64,000 bases of DNA from CBDIBC01 sp965276635 (GTDB taxonomy: Bacteria; Actinomycetota; Acidimicrobiia; Acidimicrobiales; Palsa-688), in the NCBI GenBank assembly GCA_965276635.1, contig CBDIBC010000005.1, forward strand, positions 372,001 to 436,000. The letters run 5' to 3'. The notes beneath the pieces were generated by a model that was not told where the DNA came from, did no database searches, and was given only the letters and a program-made list of their open reading frames with translations. Position numbers and translations under genes: made by a program. This document shows positions 40,552 to 49,710 of the stretch, piece by piece (within the stretch, counting starts at the first letter, position 1; each line of letters begins with the position of its first letter).

Positions 40552-42138
40552 CTACTTGGCAACTCCGAGCCCCGACCAGTAGTCGAGCGAGGAGCCCGAC
40601 TCGTAGTAGGGGTTAGCCACGAAACCGCGGACCTTAGAGTCGTACGCGACCGGCACTTTGGCATTGACGATGAATACCATTAGCGCCTGCTTGTAGACGA
40701 GCGCCTGAAGCTGACGAACGTCGGCGATGGCCTGCGGGCTTCTCGGGTCAAGGGCGGCGATATTCTGATAGAGGGCTCCTATCGCTGGGCTGTTGTAGTT
40801 GCAAACGTCACCCAGGTTGCCGGGGGTAACTTGGGCGATCGGTCCGTAGTCGCCGATGGTCCCGCCCTGCGCGAGGTTGAGCGGCGCGACATGTCGCACA
40901 AAGAAGTCGTCTATCGCGTTCTCGGGCTGCACCAGCGAGACCTGAACGCCGATGGCCGCCCACTCCTGCTGGATAATCTGATACATCTGTGTTAGCGCCG
41001 CTCCGGGGAACACCACCAGGGACGTGCGGAAGCCGTTCGGGTACCCGGCTGCCTTCAGCAACTGCTTAGCCTTGGTTGGGTCGTATGAATAGAACCCCTC
41101 GAGGCTGCTGTCGTAGTATGGGCTCCCAGGTGGCCATACACCGATCATCGGCTTGGCGGCGCCATCCATCACGCTGCTTACAATTTGGGGCCTATTGATT
41201 GCGTAGTTCAGCGCCTGCCTTACCACCATGCTATTAAGCGGTGGATCCGATTTGCAGATAACTGACTCGTAGGGCGTGTTGCCCGCCTCGTCGATGGTGA
41301 ATTGTGACTGAAGTGCGGATATTGAGTCGTAGCCGCTGAGCGCCTCGACGTCTACGGTTCCCGCTTCCAGGGCACTGACCTCTGGAGGACCCGTCGAGAC
41401 GTTGACGAACTCAAGGCTCCCGAGCTTGATCGCTTGCGCATCCCAGTAGCTGGGGTTCTTGACGAGCGTAATGCTCTCGTTCGGGACGTACGACTGGAGC
41501 TTGTATGGTCCCGCTCCTACGGGATCCGCTCCGAGGTTGGCACCGGGCCTCTGCGCCGCCGTCGGTGAGACGATGTAGCTGGACGGAAGGGAGAGCTGTT
41601 CGAAGAAGACCCCCGCCACTGGACTGTTGAAATTAATGGTCACGCTCACTGGGCTCGTGACGTCGATGGTGGTGATCTGCTGCAGGGTTGAATTGAACTG
41701 TCCGTGTTGGGCAGCGTTCTTGTTGCGCAGGAGGCCCGCTTTCACGGCGGCGGCGTCGAATGGTGTCCCATCTGAGAAGGTCACGTTCGGCCTAATGGTG
41801 AGGCTGAGCGCCGTCGGGTTGACGACGTTCGCCGCGGTGGCCAGCCCCGGCGTGAAGGCTCCGGTCTTCGCGTCACGGTGCAGAAAGGTGTCGTAGACCG
41901 CCAGCTGCCATTCAATGTTGATTCCTTGGGCAACCGCCTGCGTGGGATCGAACGTAATGTTGCCGCCCGGCCCCGCGCTAAGCTCGGCCCCGACCCGCAG
42001 GATGCCAGCGGGATTCAGCCCCCCTCCTGCTCCGTGGGCCGACGATTTTTGTGATGTGCCGCCGCCCCCGCAGGCCGCCAGCACCACAGCAGATACCGAC
42101 ATAAGCACCAGAAAGAGGCGCCTTCGCGAACGAGCCAT
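40552..42138 (-). CDS. ABC transporter solute-binding lipoprotein, family 5 (DppA/OppA-type)
   Basis: A 528-residue lipoprotein: charged start MARSRRRLF, hydrophobic core and lipobox VLAAC at about residue 22. The mature part matches family 5 binding proteins: WQLAVYDTFLHRD, LSLTIRPNVTFSDGTPFDAA near residue 110, then RPGANLGADPVGAGPYKLQS. Such proteins capture peptides or other organic solutes outside the membrane. The partner permease survives only as a fragment (38223-38780) and no ATPase gene is seen, so this one may be orphaned or use another transporter. It lies 78 bases from the IclR gene upstream. Confidence 0.88.
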   Translation of the reverse strand: MARSRRRLFLVLMSVSAVVLAACGGGGTSQKSSAHGAGGGLNPAGILRVGAELSAGPGGNITFDPTQAVAQGINIEWQLAVYDTFLHRDAKTGAFTPGLATAANVVNPTALSLTIRPNVTFSDGTPFDAAAVKAGLLRNKNAAQHGQFNSTLQQITTIDVTSPVSVTINFNSPVAGVFFEQLSLPSSYIVSPTAAQRPGANLGADPVGAGPYKLQSYVPNESITLVKNPSYWDAQAIKLGSLEFVNVSTGPPEVSALEAGTVDVEALSGYDSISALQSQFTIDEAGNTPYESVICKSDPPLNSMVVRQALNYAINRPQIVSSVMDGAAKPMIGVWPPGSPYYDSSLEGFYSYDPTKAKQLLKAAGYPNGFRTSLVVFPGAALTQMYQIIQQEWAAIGVQVSLVQPENAIDDFFVRHVAPLNLAQGGTIGDYGPIAQVTPGNLGDVCNYNSPAIGALYQNIAALDPRSPQAIADVRQLQALVYKQALMVFIVNAKVPVAYDSKVRGFVANPYYESGSSLDYWSGLGVAK

Positions 42139-42216
42139 GTGTCCCCCTTGTCCAAGTGACTTGCCTCAGGTATAGCGCCTGGAACCTTTGATTGCTATAA
42201 AGGGTTGACAATGCCC

Positions 42217-43134
42217 TCAACCAATGAGAGTCCTTCTTCTGTCATTACTCAGTGTCTTTATCGCCCCAGTGATCTCGTCAGACGCGGCCCGCACCCGTTG
42301 TCCGAGCTCGGTCAGACCGGGGACGTCCAGCCGTTCGTTGATATTCACGATGGTAAGTGCGTAGCGGGCGTCGCCGTCCTCGAAGATCGGAGCGTGAACC
42401 GAATTAATCGTCAACTCCTCGGAGCTGGCGCCGCCTCGGCGTGGAGACTCGGAGCGCTCCATACGATCGAGTTGTCCGCGCAGGAACTGCCACAGGTTCT
42501 CTTCAGTGACCGAATAGGGAATCTCTTGGAGGACGGCTACCCACCGTTCCTGCAACTCGGACCGCAAAGTCGCCGCAAAGCCTCGTTCCCTTATCTCCTC
42601 CAAATCTGTGGAGAGCTCCAGGGAGCGGTCCAAATCTGAGGTAGCGCCCCGCTTTAGCCATGCGGTCTGCGCGGCTTCGTCCTGGAAGGCTACAAAGACC
42701 CGGCCGAACGGCGGGAAGCACGGCGTTCTTTGACCCGGTCGTGTCGAGCTGCCGTCGAGGCCACCAGAACCGGTGGTGTCAAGGATCAGTACCTCGTCGT
42801 TGACCATTATCGAAAATACGCACTCGCGTCCAAGCTCCGAAGCCAGTTGCCGCATCACCGGCCGGGCAATACTGACGTGCGGCGTGAACTCTGTCGCAGC
42901 CTGGCCGAGAGCTATCAAGGTGGGCCCCAAGCCATAGCGGGCGGTCTGGGGCGTGCGAAACAGCCATCCTGATTCACACAGCGTCTGAATGATGGTGTAG
43001 GCCGTCGACTTGTTCATGTGAACGCCACGCCCAATCTCGGTGGCCGTTAGGGTCTTCTCCGGATGGGTAGCGAGGAACTCTACGATCGCCACTGCTCTGG
43101 CGGCGCTGTTCGAATGCGATATCGGTCCGGGCAT
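42217..43134 (-). CDS. IclR-family transcriptional regulator
   Basis: A 305-residue IclR protein. The winged helix is at about residues 10-70 (RAVAIVEFLATHPEKTLTAT, GVHMNKSTAYTIIQTLCESG) and the GAF-like effector domain follows (FSIMVNDEVLILDTTGSGGL, FPPFGRVFVAFQDEAAQTAW). The recognition helix differs from those of the regulators at 36109 and 54090. It lies between the decayed luciferase-like gene (17 bases upstream, same strand) and the solute-binding gene, and probably controlled both. TTGCTATA at 42192-42199 lies between it and the binding-protein gene. Confidence 0.87.
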   Translation of the reverse strand: MPGPISHSNSAARAVAIVEFLATHPEKTLTATEIGRGVHMNKSTAYTIIQTLCESGWLFRTPQTARYGLGPTLIALGQAATEFTPHVSIARPVMRQLASELGRECVFSIMVNDEVLILDTTGSGGLDGSSTRPGQRTPCFPPFGRVFVAFQDEAAQTAWLKRGATSDLDRSLELSTDLEEIRERGFAATLRSELQERWVAVLQEIPYSVTEENLWQFLRGQLDRMERSESPRRGGASSEELTINSVHAPIFEDGDARYALTIVNINERLDVPGLTELGQRVRAASDEITGAIKTLSNDRRRTLIG

Positions 43135-43151
43135 GACAGCTGCGCTGAGCT

Positions 43152-43949
43152 CTAAGAGCTCGGCACTGCCTCCCCCGCCGCCGGGCGTGTCGGACCGTCG
43201 GCGGCGAAGCTCCGAGATTCCTTCGCCAGCTTCGGAATGACCTTCGTTCCCAGGAGCTCAATAGAGTTCATGATGGTTTCATGCGGTTAGGTGCCCGAAT
43301 TGCACATAGCAGAGGATGGCATCACACCCGACGCGCTGGTAGCGCTCGACCTTCTCCTGGCATTCGTCGACATCGCCGATGATGATCATGTCTTCTTCGT
43401 CCTGGTAGGGCTTGGGGATGGTAGCTCGCTCCGAGTCTCCACGGGGAAGAGCGGAGACCTTGAGGAACGGAATGTCCACCGCAAGTGTTTCCTGTTCCCA
43501 CGCCTTGACAATGGTCTCAACCGCCTCTTCCCACTGCGCCCGGCTCTTATAGTCCTTCACACCGAATGCGAACCGCTCCAGCGCGGTGGAACGGGCGGCG
43601 CCCCACCCCACCCGGCCCCGTGAGAGTAGATCTACCGTCGCGATGCGCTCAGCGTTATGCGCCGGATGACGGAACGGGTGAGGCGTCAGTGCCACCGAAA
43701 GCCCAGCCTGATGTCCTTGGTGACCTCGGACAGCGCCCCAAGGACCACCTCGGGCGCCGGGCAGTGAGACCGGCCCGGCGCGAAGTGGTGCTCGACGACC
43801 CACGCCGTACCGTAGCCGAGCCGATCGGCGAACTTCACCTGCTCGATTGCCTCGAAGTAGGTCCTCTGCTCGGCCTCCCGCTGACCGGATGGAATGGGCT
43901 TGTCCCCCGGTTGGGCCGCGCTCAGCTCGTAAAGCAGATCGAGCTTCAT
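43152..43949 (-). pseudogene. Luciferase-like monooxygenase, decayed
   Basis: The start (MKLDLLYELSAAQPG to VTKDIRLGF) matches the intact enzyme at 55894-57063, but a frameshift near 43690 follows. The next frame continues RIATVDLLSRGRVGWGAARS to IPKPYQD. It then jumps directly to EEDMIIIGDVDECQEKVERY, skipping about 140 residues that the intact copy has between its KPYQD and RRYQEQD segments. A one-base insertion near 43280 forces a stop after FGHLTA; the rest (MNSIELLGTKVIPKL) lies in another frame ending at 43152. No active enzyme is expected. Confidence 0.85.
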
Positions 43950-44320
43950 TCATCTCACCCCTTCCCCTCACCCTTCGCGGCCTTCATCAGCGGAATCGAG
44001 CCGTCGAGCCTCCCGGCGGTTCATATATCCGAGCGAACCTGTCTATATGGAAACGGTACACCTCAACATCAAAGGATGCAAGAGGCAGGTGCATGCATAC
44101 GCCGCGACGTTTCGGAACCACACGGCGTGCTCGGCCCTCCAGGAGATGGTAGAGACGGCGGGGTCGGCCAGGAAGGTGAACAGGTCGTCCTTCTCGACGA
44201 GGAGATGCTTTCGAGAGTTTGCGGTCCTCGTCGTGAGGAGGGGCCGCCTCGCCGAGCAGTCAACCTGCTCGGTCAGGCCCTCGATCACCTTCCGCCGGCT
44301 CTCAGGGTCGAGGCCTCTGG

Positions 44321-44485
44321 CGTTAAGGCGATGGCTCGGAGCCGGTGCCCGAGGACGAGGGGGTTGACGTGCTTGCCTGCGTGGCCGCCGGGAAACAACC
44401 AGTTGCTGGTGATCTGATCGGTGACGCCGTTGCTGCGCCGCAACGGCAGTCGCCCGATGAGGGTGGCAAACGGCTCGTTGAGGGG
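44321..44485 (-). pseudogene. Integrase fragment (catalytic-domain part)
   Basis: Encodes PFATLIGRLPLRRSNGVTDQ, NWLFPGGHAGKHVNPLVLGH and RLRAIAL. These belong to the region just before the active-site H-x-x-R of an actinobacterial tyrosine recombinase group. No start, stop or remaining domain is present. It lies between the two IS66 pieces. Confidence 0.55.
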
Positions 44486-44895
44486 CATTAGGATGGCGGT
44501 CGAGGTTGACGGTGACGGCTCCGCCGAGCGAGGAGGGATGTCGGCGGTGGGTGAGCCGAGCGATCCAGCTGAGGGGCTGACCCCTGTTCCTTTCCGACGA
44601 GAGCGGACCGAGCGCCAGACCCGGACGCCGGGGACATCGTCGGCGGACCTCGATTCGTCGAGCGAGACGGGCTCGACCGACCCTCCGAGGTACCGTCGCC
44701 GAGGTAGACGTAGAGTGGCGCCCCCGTTCCGTTGGCGACCTGGCCCAAGAAATCCCATATCTCCGTCTCAATGCGGTTCGCCTTGGATGGACGGCCGGGA
44801 GCCCCCGAGGTCAACCCGGGTTCGACTGGCCGCTGTGGGCTCGGTAGTCGCTCGGTGCTTGGCTGGCCGCGTAGGCGGTCCAGTTGGTGCGGTGG

Positions 44896-45000
44896 GGTGG
44901 CCCAGCGGCTGGCGGTGCTGGGGCTGATGCCGATGAGGATGTCGAGAATGGCGGGCGGGATCTCGGTTACGAGCTGGGCCCGGGCGCTGTTGGGCAGGTT
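44896..45000 (-). pseudogene. Integrase fragment (C-terminal part)
   Basis: Encodes NLPNSARAQLVTEIPPAILD and ILIGISPSTASRWA, the C-terminal end of the same recombinase group. On this strand it precedes the catalytic-domain fragment at 44321-44485, which is the reverse of the order in an intact gene, so rearrangement or two separate copies must be assumed. Confidence 0.55.
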
Positions 45001-46221
45001 CCGGGGTTCGATGCGGGCCTGGCCGAGGATGTCCCCCCTGGCGGGGGTGCCGCGACCCCCGTCGGGCACGGTTTCTATCAGCTCGTCAGCCCGTCTCGTC
45101 ACGTGCGCCAGGAACGCGCGATCGGTGGGGCTTGACATGTTGACGGTAGGGGGCCCCAGCCGTTTCTGACGATGGTGCCCGTAGAGTCGGAGGATCACGT
45201 CGGTTGGTTGGTCGAAGCCTCGGCCGTGAGCGACGTCATAGTCGGTGTAGGCGGGAGTGGCGGCACCGGTACCCATCCTGGCACTCCGAATAAACGCCAG
45301 CCGGTCGCATCGACGGCCACGACAGCCGAGGCGTTGACCCGGCGGCGGATCTCGCTATTCACGGGGACCAGGTCCGTCCATGTCGACTCCGCCGGCTGGC
45401 AGAGCGCTCCGACCATGACTTTCAGCCCTAGGCGTTCGGCGAGGACCGGGAGAGCTTGGAAACGGCACCCCGAGGCCATAGTGCAACCACGCCGTCGCCG
45501 CCTTGGCGTTCGGGCCGGTCTGGGCGCCGGCCGCTCCCAGCGCGTCGGGGGTCTGCTCGGCGTGGCGTGCCTGCACTCGTTTGGCGCAACGGTGGTAGAG
45601 CGGCCAATCGCTACGTTGAACTTGGTCGTCTGCGGCGGAGGGGAGGCCGGCAGGTCCGCTCTGGTACTGATCCGCATCACGGACATGTTCGACCTCCCCG
45701 CCGCAATGAGGGCAGCAGCCGGGCAGTGGTGCCTCGAACGTGCGCTCGCGGTCCGGGGCCATCCGGTGACCGTGACGGCCGTGCTCGACACCGCCCGTAC
45801 GCCCCGGCCGGCGACGCTCCGTCCACAGGCTCGTCCAGCGGCGGAACCTTGCCGCCCGGCGCTTACCCGAACGGAGGGACTCTTGCAGCACCTCTCCAAC
45901 TCGACGATGCGCTGGTTGCGCTGGGCCACCATCTCGTCTCGCTCGGCGAGCGCATTCTCCAGCCCGACCGCCACCGCCTCCATGCGAGCCACGACCTTCC
46001 TCAGATCTGCTCCGTATCGCCTCTCGAACCCGGAATAGACGGCTCCGATCACTCGGCTCCACCCACTAAGACCGTGCCCTATCAGCCCACCCAGGTGGTG
46101 GCACCGCTATCCGATGAAATCCTGGTCGGAAGCGTTGCTCGGCGCGAGGACTTTCCTTCACCCGGCGGGAGGGAGCCGATTTGGCTGATCCCTACCGAAC
46201 CACCTGGGGAAGCGCCTTCTG

Positions 46222-48099
46222 CTAGCTAAGTTCTAGATCTCCCCATTCGATTTGCGCACACCAGCGGTGGAACTCGGCTCCCCTCCAAGGGGAGTTTACT
46301 TGCAATCGTCCGTATTGATTGTTCACGTAGTAAATCTTCTCGGGCACGCCTTCCGGCCGCATGAAGAGCAATTTTGCGGCCTCTTCGTCTAGGGAGTGGT
46401 TGTAGCGTCGATATGCCTCCTGCTTGACCTCGACACGAGTCTTCCGCTCAGCGATCATGCGCATGATGCAGCGGCCTGCGAAGGCCGACCAGAGCACCCA
46501 CCAGTGGTGGAGACCGGCTCCCCCTGACGTGGGTTGTGAGTTGGGTCCGTAGAGCATGAACATGTTCGGGAACTCGGGGACCATGAGGCTGACATAGGCT
46601 CGAGGCCCGTCGATCGACCACAGGTCGTCGTGGAGGTTCAGGCCACCCTTCCCGATGTAACTCGCTGGCCTAAGGTACTCGGCCACTTCGAATCCGGTCG
46701 CCGTAACGATGGTGTCGGCCTCGCGCATGGTTCCGTCGATGGTCTCGATACCTTTTGCCGTCAACCGAACGATTGAGTCGGTGACTAGCTCAACGTTGTC
46801 ATGGGTTAGGGCTTGATACCAACCGTTGTCGACCACAAAGCGTCGAGCGAACGGCGGATAGTCAGGAATTAGCCGGTCGATAAGGTCCTCACGCCCGCCC
46901 GTTTGGCTCTTGATGTAGGCGATGAGATCGTCCCGGACTTTGTCATTGGCCGGGTTGACTGTGCCCCCACGCTTGACCCAGTCCTCGTCGGGGACAAGGA
47001 AATCGTGCAGGTCATTGAATGCCATCGCAGTGAAGCGCAACCAGTTCCAATACCCCGGGAAGTTATCTAGCAGCCATCTAATTTCTGGCTCCACGGGCTG
47101 GCCGTACTTCGGACGGGGAGAAATCCACTGGGGCGTCCGTTGGAATACGAAAGTCTGCTCGGCCTCCCGGGCGATGGGGGCGAGCAGCTGGACTCCGGTT
47201 GAACCGTTGCCTATGACTGCCACCCTCCGCCCGGTGGCCTCCCAGTCGGCTGGCCAACGCGATGGATGTACGATTAGCCCTTCGTAGACGTCCCGGCCTG
47301 CTAAGTCTGGGATCTTTGGGTTGGCGAACACCCCGGCCGCGCTCACAATCACGTTGGCCTCCAGGATTTCGGCTCCACGCGACGTGACCAGATCCAACAT
47401 CCAGACATCACGGCTTTCATGAAAGACAGCCCGGATCAACTCGCACTCGAAGCGGCAATTCTCGTAGACGCCGTACTTCGAAGCGATGTGGTCGACATAC
47501 CTCCTCACTTCCGGACCACGCCCAAAGTACTCCGTCCAGTGATAGTTCTTCTCGAAGCCGAACTCGTAACTGATCGATGCTGTATCAACGCGAATATCCG
47601 GATAGCGATGCTTCGCCCATGTCCCCCCCGGACCGGCCTGACGCTCGATCACCACGTACGGGATACCCAGGAGTCCCAGCTGGACGCCCATCGCGATACC
47701 GCCGAAACCACCCCCTATTACTGCGACTCTGAAACCATCTGGTAGATCAGGGCGCTCACTGTGCCATCGAGCCGCGAGGGGGAACTCCTCGAAGGCCGGT
47801 ATCGCTCGCCAAGCATCGAACTCGAGGTCGGTCAGCGCGCGACCTTTTACCATCGCGATGAGATCGCGAAGCTCAGCCTCCGGTGGTTCAGATGCCAACC
47901 CGGGATCAGCGTTCTCGCGCAGCCAGCTCACCGCCTTGCTGACCAACAGGTTGCGTTCTGTCTCGTTGAGTTGCGCAGCTGCCGGAAGCGCGGCCAGCCC
48001 GGGATCGTGGGTATTCTGAAACAAGGCCACCCGAAGGGCATTTAGGTCAGCCAATTCCGCAGCACGTCGGATGAAGCCTTCGTCAACTGTCGGGTCCAT
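46222..48099 (-). CDS. Baeyer-Villiger-type flavin monooxygenase
   Basis: A 625-residue FAD/NADPH monooxygenase with an extra N-terminal helical region (about 120 residues) as in 4-hydroxyacetophenone monooxygenase-type enzymes. The FAD loop is VAVIGGGFGGIAMG (GGGFGG 129-134), the fingerprint is Y272-x-G274-x3-H278-x3-W282 (Phe replaced by Tyr), and the NADPH loop is AVIGNGSTGVQ (297-302). These enzymes insert oxygen next to a ketone, giving an ester or lactone, which fits with the esterase and SMP-30 lactonase-like genes nearby. AGGA lies 6 bases before the ATG. Intact despite the wrecked neighbourhood. Confidence 0.9.
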   Translation of the reverse strand: MDPTVDEGFIRRAAELADLNALRVALFQNTHDPGLAALPAAAQLNETERNLLVSKAVSWLRENADPGLASEPPEAELRDLIAMVKGRALTDLEFDAWRAIPAFEEFPLAARWHSERPDLPDGFRVAVIGGGFGGIAMGVQLGLLGIPYVVIERQAGPGGTWAKHRYPDIRVDTASISYEFGFEKNYHWTEYFGRGPEVRRYVDHIASKYGVYENCRFECELIRAVFHESRDVWMLDLVTSRGAEILEANVIVSAAGVFANPKIPDLAGRDVYEGLIVHPSRWPADWEATGRRVAVIGNGSTGVQLLAPIAREAEQTFVFQRTPQWISPRPKYGQPVEPEIRWLLDNFPGYWNWLRFTAMAFNDLHDFLVPDEDWVKRGGTVNPANDKVRDDLIAYIKSQTGGREDLIDRLIPDYPPFARRFVVDNGWYQALTHDNVELVTDSIVRLTAKGIETIDGTMREADTIVTATGFEVAEYLRPASYIGKGGLNLHDDLWSIDGPRAYVSLMVPEFPNMFMLYGPNSQPTSGGAGLHHWWVLWSAFAGRCIMRMIAERKTRVEVKQEAYRRYNHSLDEEAAKLLFMRPEGVPEKIYYVNNQYGRLQVNSPWRGAEFHRWCAQIEWGDLELS

Positions 48100-48606
48100 A
48101 GATTTCCTAACTAATCATCGGTAAGTTAATTGAATCCAAGGAAAGCTCGGCGATGGCAGCACTGGCCTCGTTGCACGCCCACCGAAGCGTGCCACCTAAG
48201 TCGATCAAAGTAGAGGAAGTCCAGCGTCCGCCCGGGCGGCACTGTTCAGATGGAAACAGGGTCTACACACGTGGCTCGATCGCTCTCTGTATCTCGTTCG
48301 GGGGATGGCGGATTGCGCGTGTGGGTCCGTGTCTGTCCACTTCAGGTAGTCGGACCTCGCACGGGGAGTAGGAGTCATATATATGGACAAGGAGTTTCAT
48401 ATGTGTACCCTATGTCTCGAGTCGGTAGATTGCAACCTGCGTCCCGGCGCGCTGGCGACGCCGACTCCGAGCCTTTGGAGCAAGGGCATATCGGTCGGCG
48501 ATGCGGGGTGCCGCTCTTTGCTTGGTCTGCTTGAGGGCCGCGCCGCAGGCCTCGAAGCCCTCGCCGCCTGGCGCTCGGGACCTGCGCCGGAATCGTCGCG
48601 GCGGGT

Positions 48607-48636
48607 CTCGCTTCGGTGGGCCTCGCTTCGGTGGGC
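48607..48636 (+). repeat. Perfect 15-base tandem duplication
   Basis: CTCGCTTCGGTGGGC occurs twice with no spacer in non-coding sequence between the monooxygenase and SMP-30 genes. Confidence 0.9.
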
Positions 48637-48678
48637 GCCAGCCCATGAGCTAAGACGAGATGCACCTCATCTGCTGGT

Positions 48679-48716
48679 TGGTGGAGCTAGACGGAATCGA
48701 GCTACCGACCTCAGGC
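48679..48716 (-). other. tRNA 3'-half-like sequence
   Basis: Read leftward, the sequence has AGGTC (variable loop), a T-arm-like GGTAG-CTCGATT-CCGTC and TAGCTCCACCA, as in the acceptor end of an alanine-type tRNA. Two T-stem pairs are wobble, one is mismatched, and the matching 5' half is absent. It could be a remnant attachment site left by an integrating element, consistent with integrase fragments 4 kb to the left, or chance similarity. Confidence 0.3.
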
Positions 48717-48843
48717 ATTATCTGTGCATCCCAGCGGCCACTGCCGGGGGCCCGCAGCCGCGGTTGCTCGAAGCGAAGCCAGCCCGATTGCTCGCTATGG
48801 GCGGAACAGCGGAGCAGTGCTGGCGATATGCCAGCAGGCCTGT

Positions 48844-48849
48844 TAGGAT
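48844..48849 (+). promoter_or_regulatory. Leaderless-type -10 box of the SMP-30 operon
   Basis: TAGGAT, then 6 bases, then ATG at 48856. This predicts that the four-gene operon transcript begins at or within a base of the first start codon. Confidence 0.55.
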
Positions 48850-48855
48850 ATCGCT

Positions 48856-49701
48856 ATGGGAGGAGTCTCCTGGGAGCGTGTCGCTGACGGCTTTGGCCGT
48901 CTGGAGGCGCCGTGCTTCGATCTGCAGGGACGGCTGTGCTTCGCCGACCGTCAGCCGCCGGGGGCGATATTTCGCCTCGAGACAGACGGGTCGGTGACGC
49001 GCCTGGCGGAGTGTGAGGGCGTCGGCGGCCTGATCCCCCATGCTGGCGGCGGTCTGGCTGTCAGCGCTCGGAGTGTCTTCGTCCTGGAGTCGGATGGCAG
49101 CGAGCGTGTCGTGCGTGAACCGGTGGGGGGGTACGGGTTCAACGATTCGGTGACTGACGCCGATGGGAATCTGTTCGTCGGCATGCACGGAGAGCAGCCC
49201 ACCGGCCGGCCACCGGCGGTGACCGCGTCACTCTGGAAGCTGTCGAGAGGCGGCGAGGCGACCATGTGCTACGACGGGATCCAGATGACCAACGGCGTCG
49301 GTCTGTCGCCCGACGGCTCCCGTCTGTACCACAACGACACCACTCCCAAGACGGTGTGGGTGAGCGACATCTCCGCGGACGGGCTGCCGGTCGACCGGCG
49401 GCCGTTCTTCCAGTTGCAGGAGGGAGGTCCCGACGGCATGGCGATGGACGAATCCGGGTGTGTGTGGATCGCGGCCATCACTGCGGGGAGGGTCGTGCGT
49501 ATCAGTCCGGACGGGAAAGAGGATATGGCGCTCGAGACCCCGTCGGCATGGGTGGCGTCCCTCTGCTTCGGTGGTCGCGACGGGCGCGATCTGTACATCG
49601 TCACCTTCGGTGGGGAGCCCTACGACGCCGAGCGATCCGGCGCGGTGTACCGCACCCGTGTCGACATCCCTGGGGTCGCCGTGGTCCCGGCGGCGGTCTG
49701 A
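48856..49701 (+). CDS. SMP-30/gluconolactonase family protein
   Basis: A 281-residue six-bladed beta-propeller of the SMP-30/gluconolactonase/LRE family. Blade segments include RLEAPCFDLQGRLCFADRQP with an early acidic metal ligand, YGFNDSVTDADGNLFVGMHG with the usual Asn ligand, MTNGVGLSPDGSRLYHNDTT with a second Asn, and GGPDGMAMDESGCVWIAAIT with the catalytic Asp. These Ca-dependent hydrolases open lactones. In this context it could open a lactone from the Baeyer-Villiger enzyme; that link is inference. First gene of a rightward operon; the next gene starts 9 bases later. Confidence 0.87.
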   Translation: MGGVSWERVADGFGRLEAPCFDLQGRLCFADRQPPGAIFRLETDGSVTRLAECEGVGGLIPHAGGGLAVSARSVFVLESDGSERVVREPVGGYGFNDSVTDADGNLFVGMHGEQPTGRPPAVTASLWKLSRGGEATMCYDGIQMTNGVGLSPDGSRLYHNDTTPKTVWVSDISADGLPVDRRPFFQLQEGGPDGMAMDESGCVWIAAITAGRVVRISPDGKEDMALETPSAWVASLCFGGRDGRDLYIVTFGGEPYDAERSGAVYRTRVDIPGVAVVPAAV

Positions 49702-49710
49702 GGACGCCAG

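Larger units (their letters stand above)
44121..46062 (-). mobile_element. Shattered IS66-family element
   Basis: Minus-strand frames between 46062 and about 45010 give IS66 TnpC pieces in order: a zinc-binding FEAPLPGCCPHCGGEVEHVR segment, a TKFNVAIGRST piece, ESTWTDLVPVNSEI, a DDE-type NASAVVAVDATGWRLFGVPG and FLAHVTRRADELIETVPDGG. The frame changes at least four times. The C-terminal piece KVIEGLTEQVDC to EKDDLFTFLADPAVSTIS is at 44121-44315. About 700 bases of other sequence, including integrase fragments, separate the two parts. No terminal inverted repeats could be fixed by eye. The element is inactive. Confidence 0.78.
48100..48855 (+). other. Gene-poor intergenic stretch
   Basis: About 750 bases between the Baeyer-Villiger monooxygenase and the SMP-30 gene. 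It holds a CATATATATG palindrome (48376-48385), a perfect 15-base tandem duplication (48607-48636) and a tRNA-3'-end-like sequence (48679-48716). Short open frames such as the one from 48383 have no recognisable similarity or convincing codon pattern, so I call no gene here. Confidence 0.55.

Noticed and set aside
48383..48997. Possible gene starting ATGGACAAGGAG or at the ATG at 48400
   Set aside because: An AGGAG lies before 48400, but the product has no recognisable domain, crosses a tandem duplication and overlaps the well-supported SMP-30 gene out of frame.
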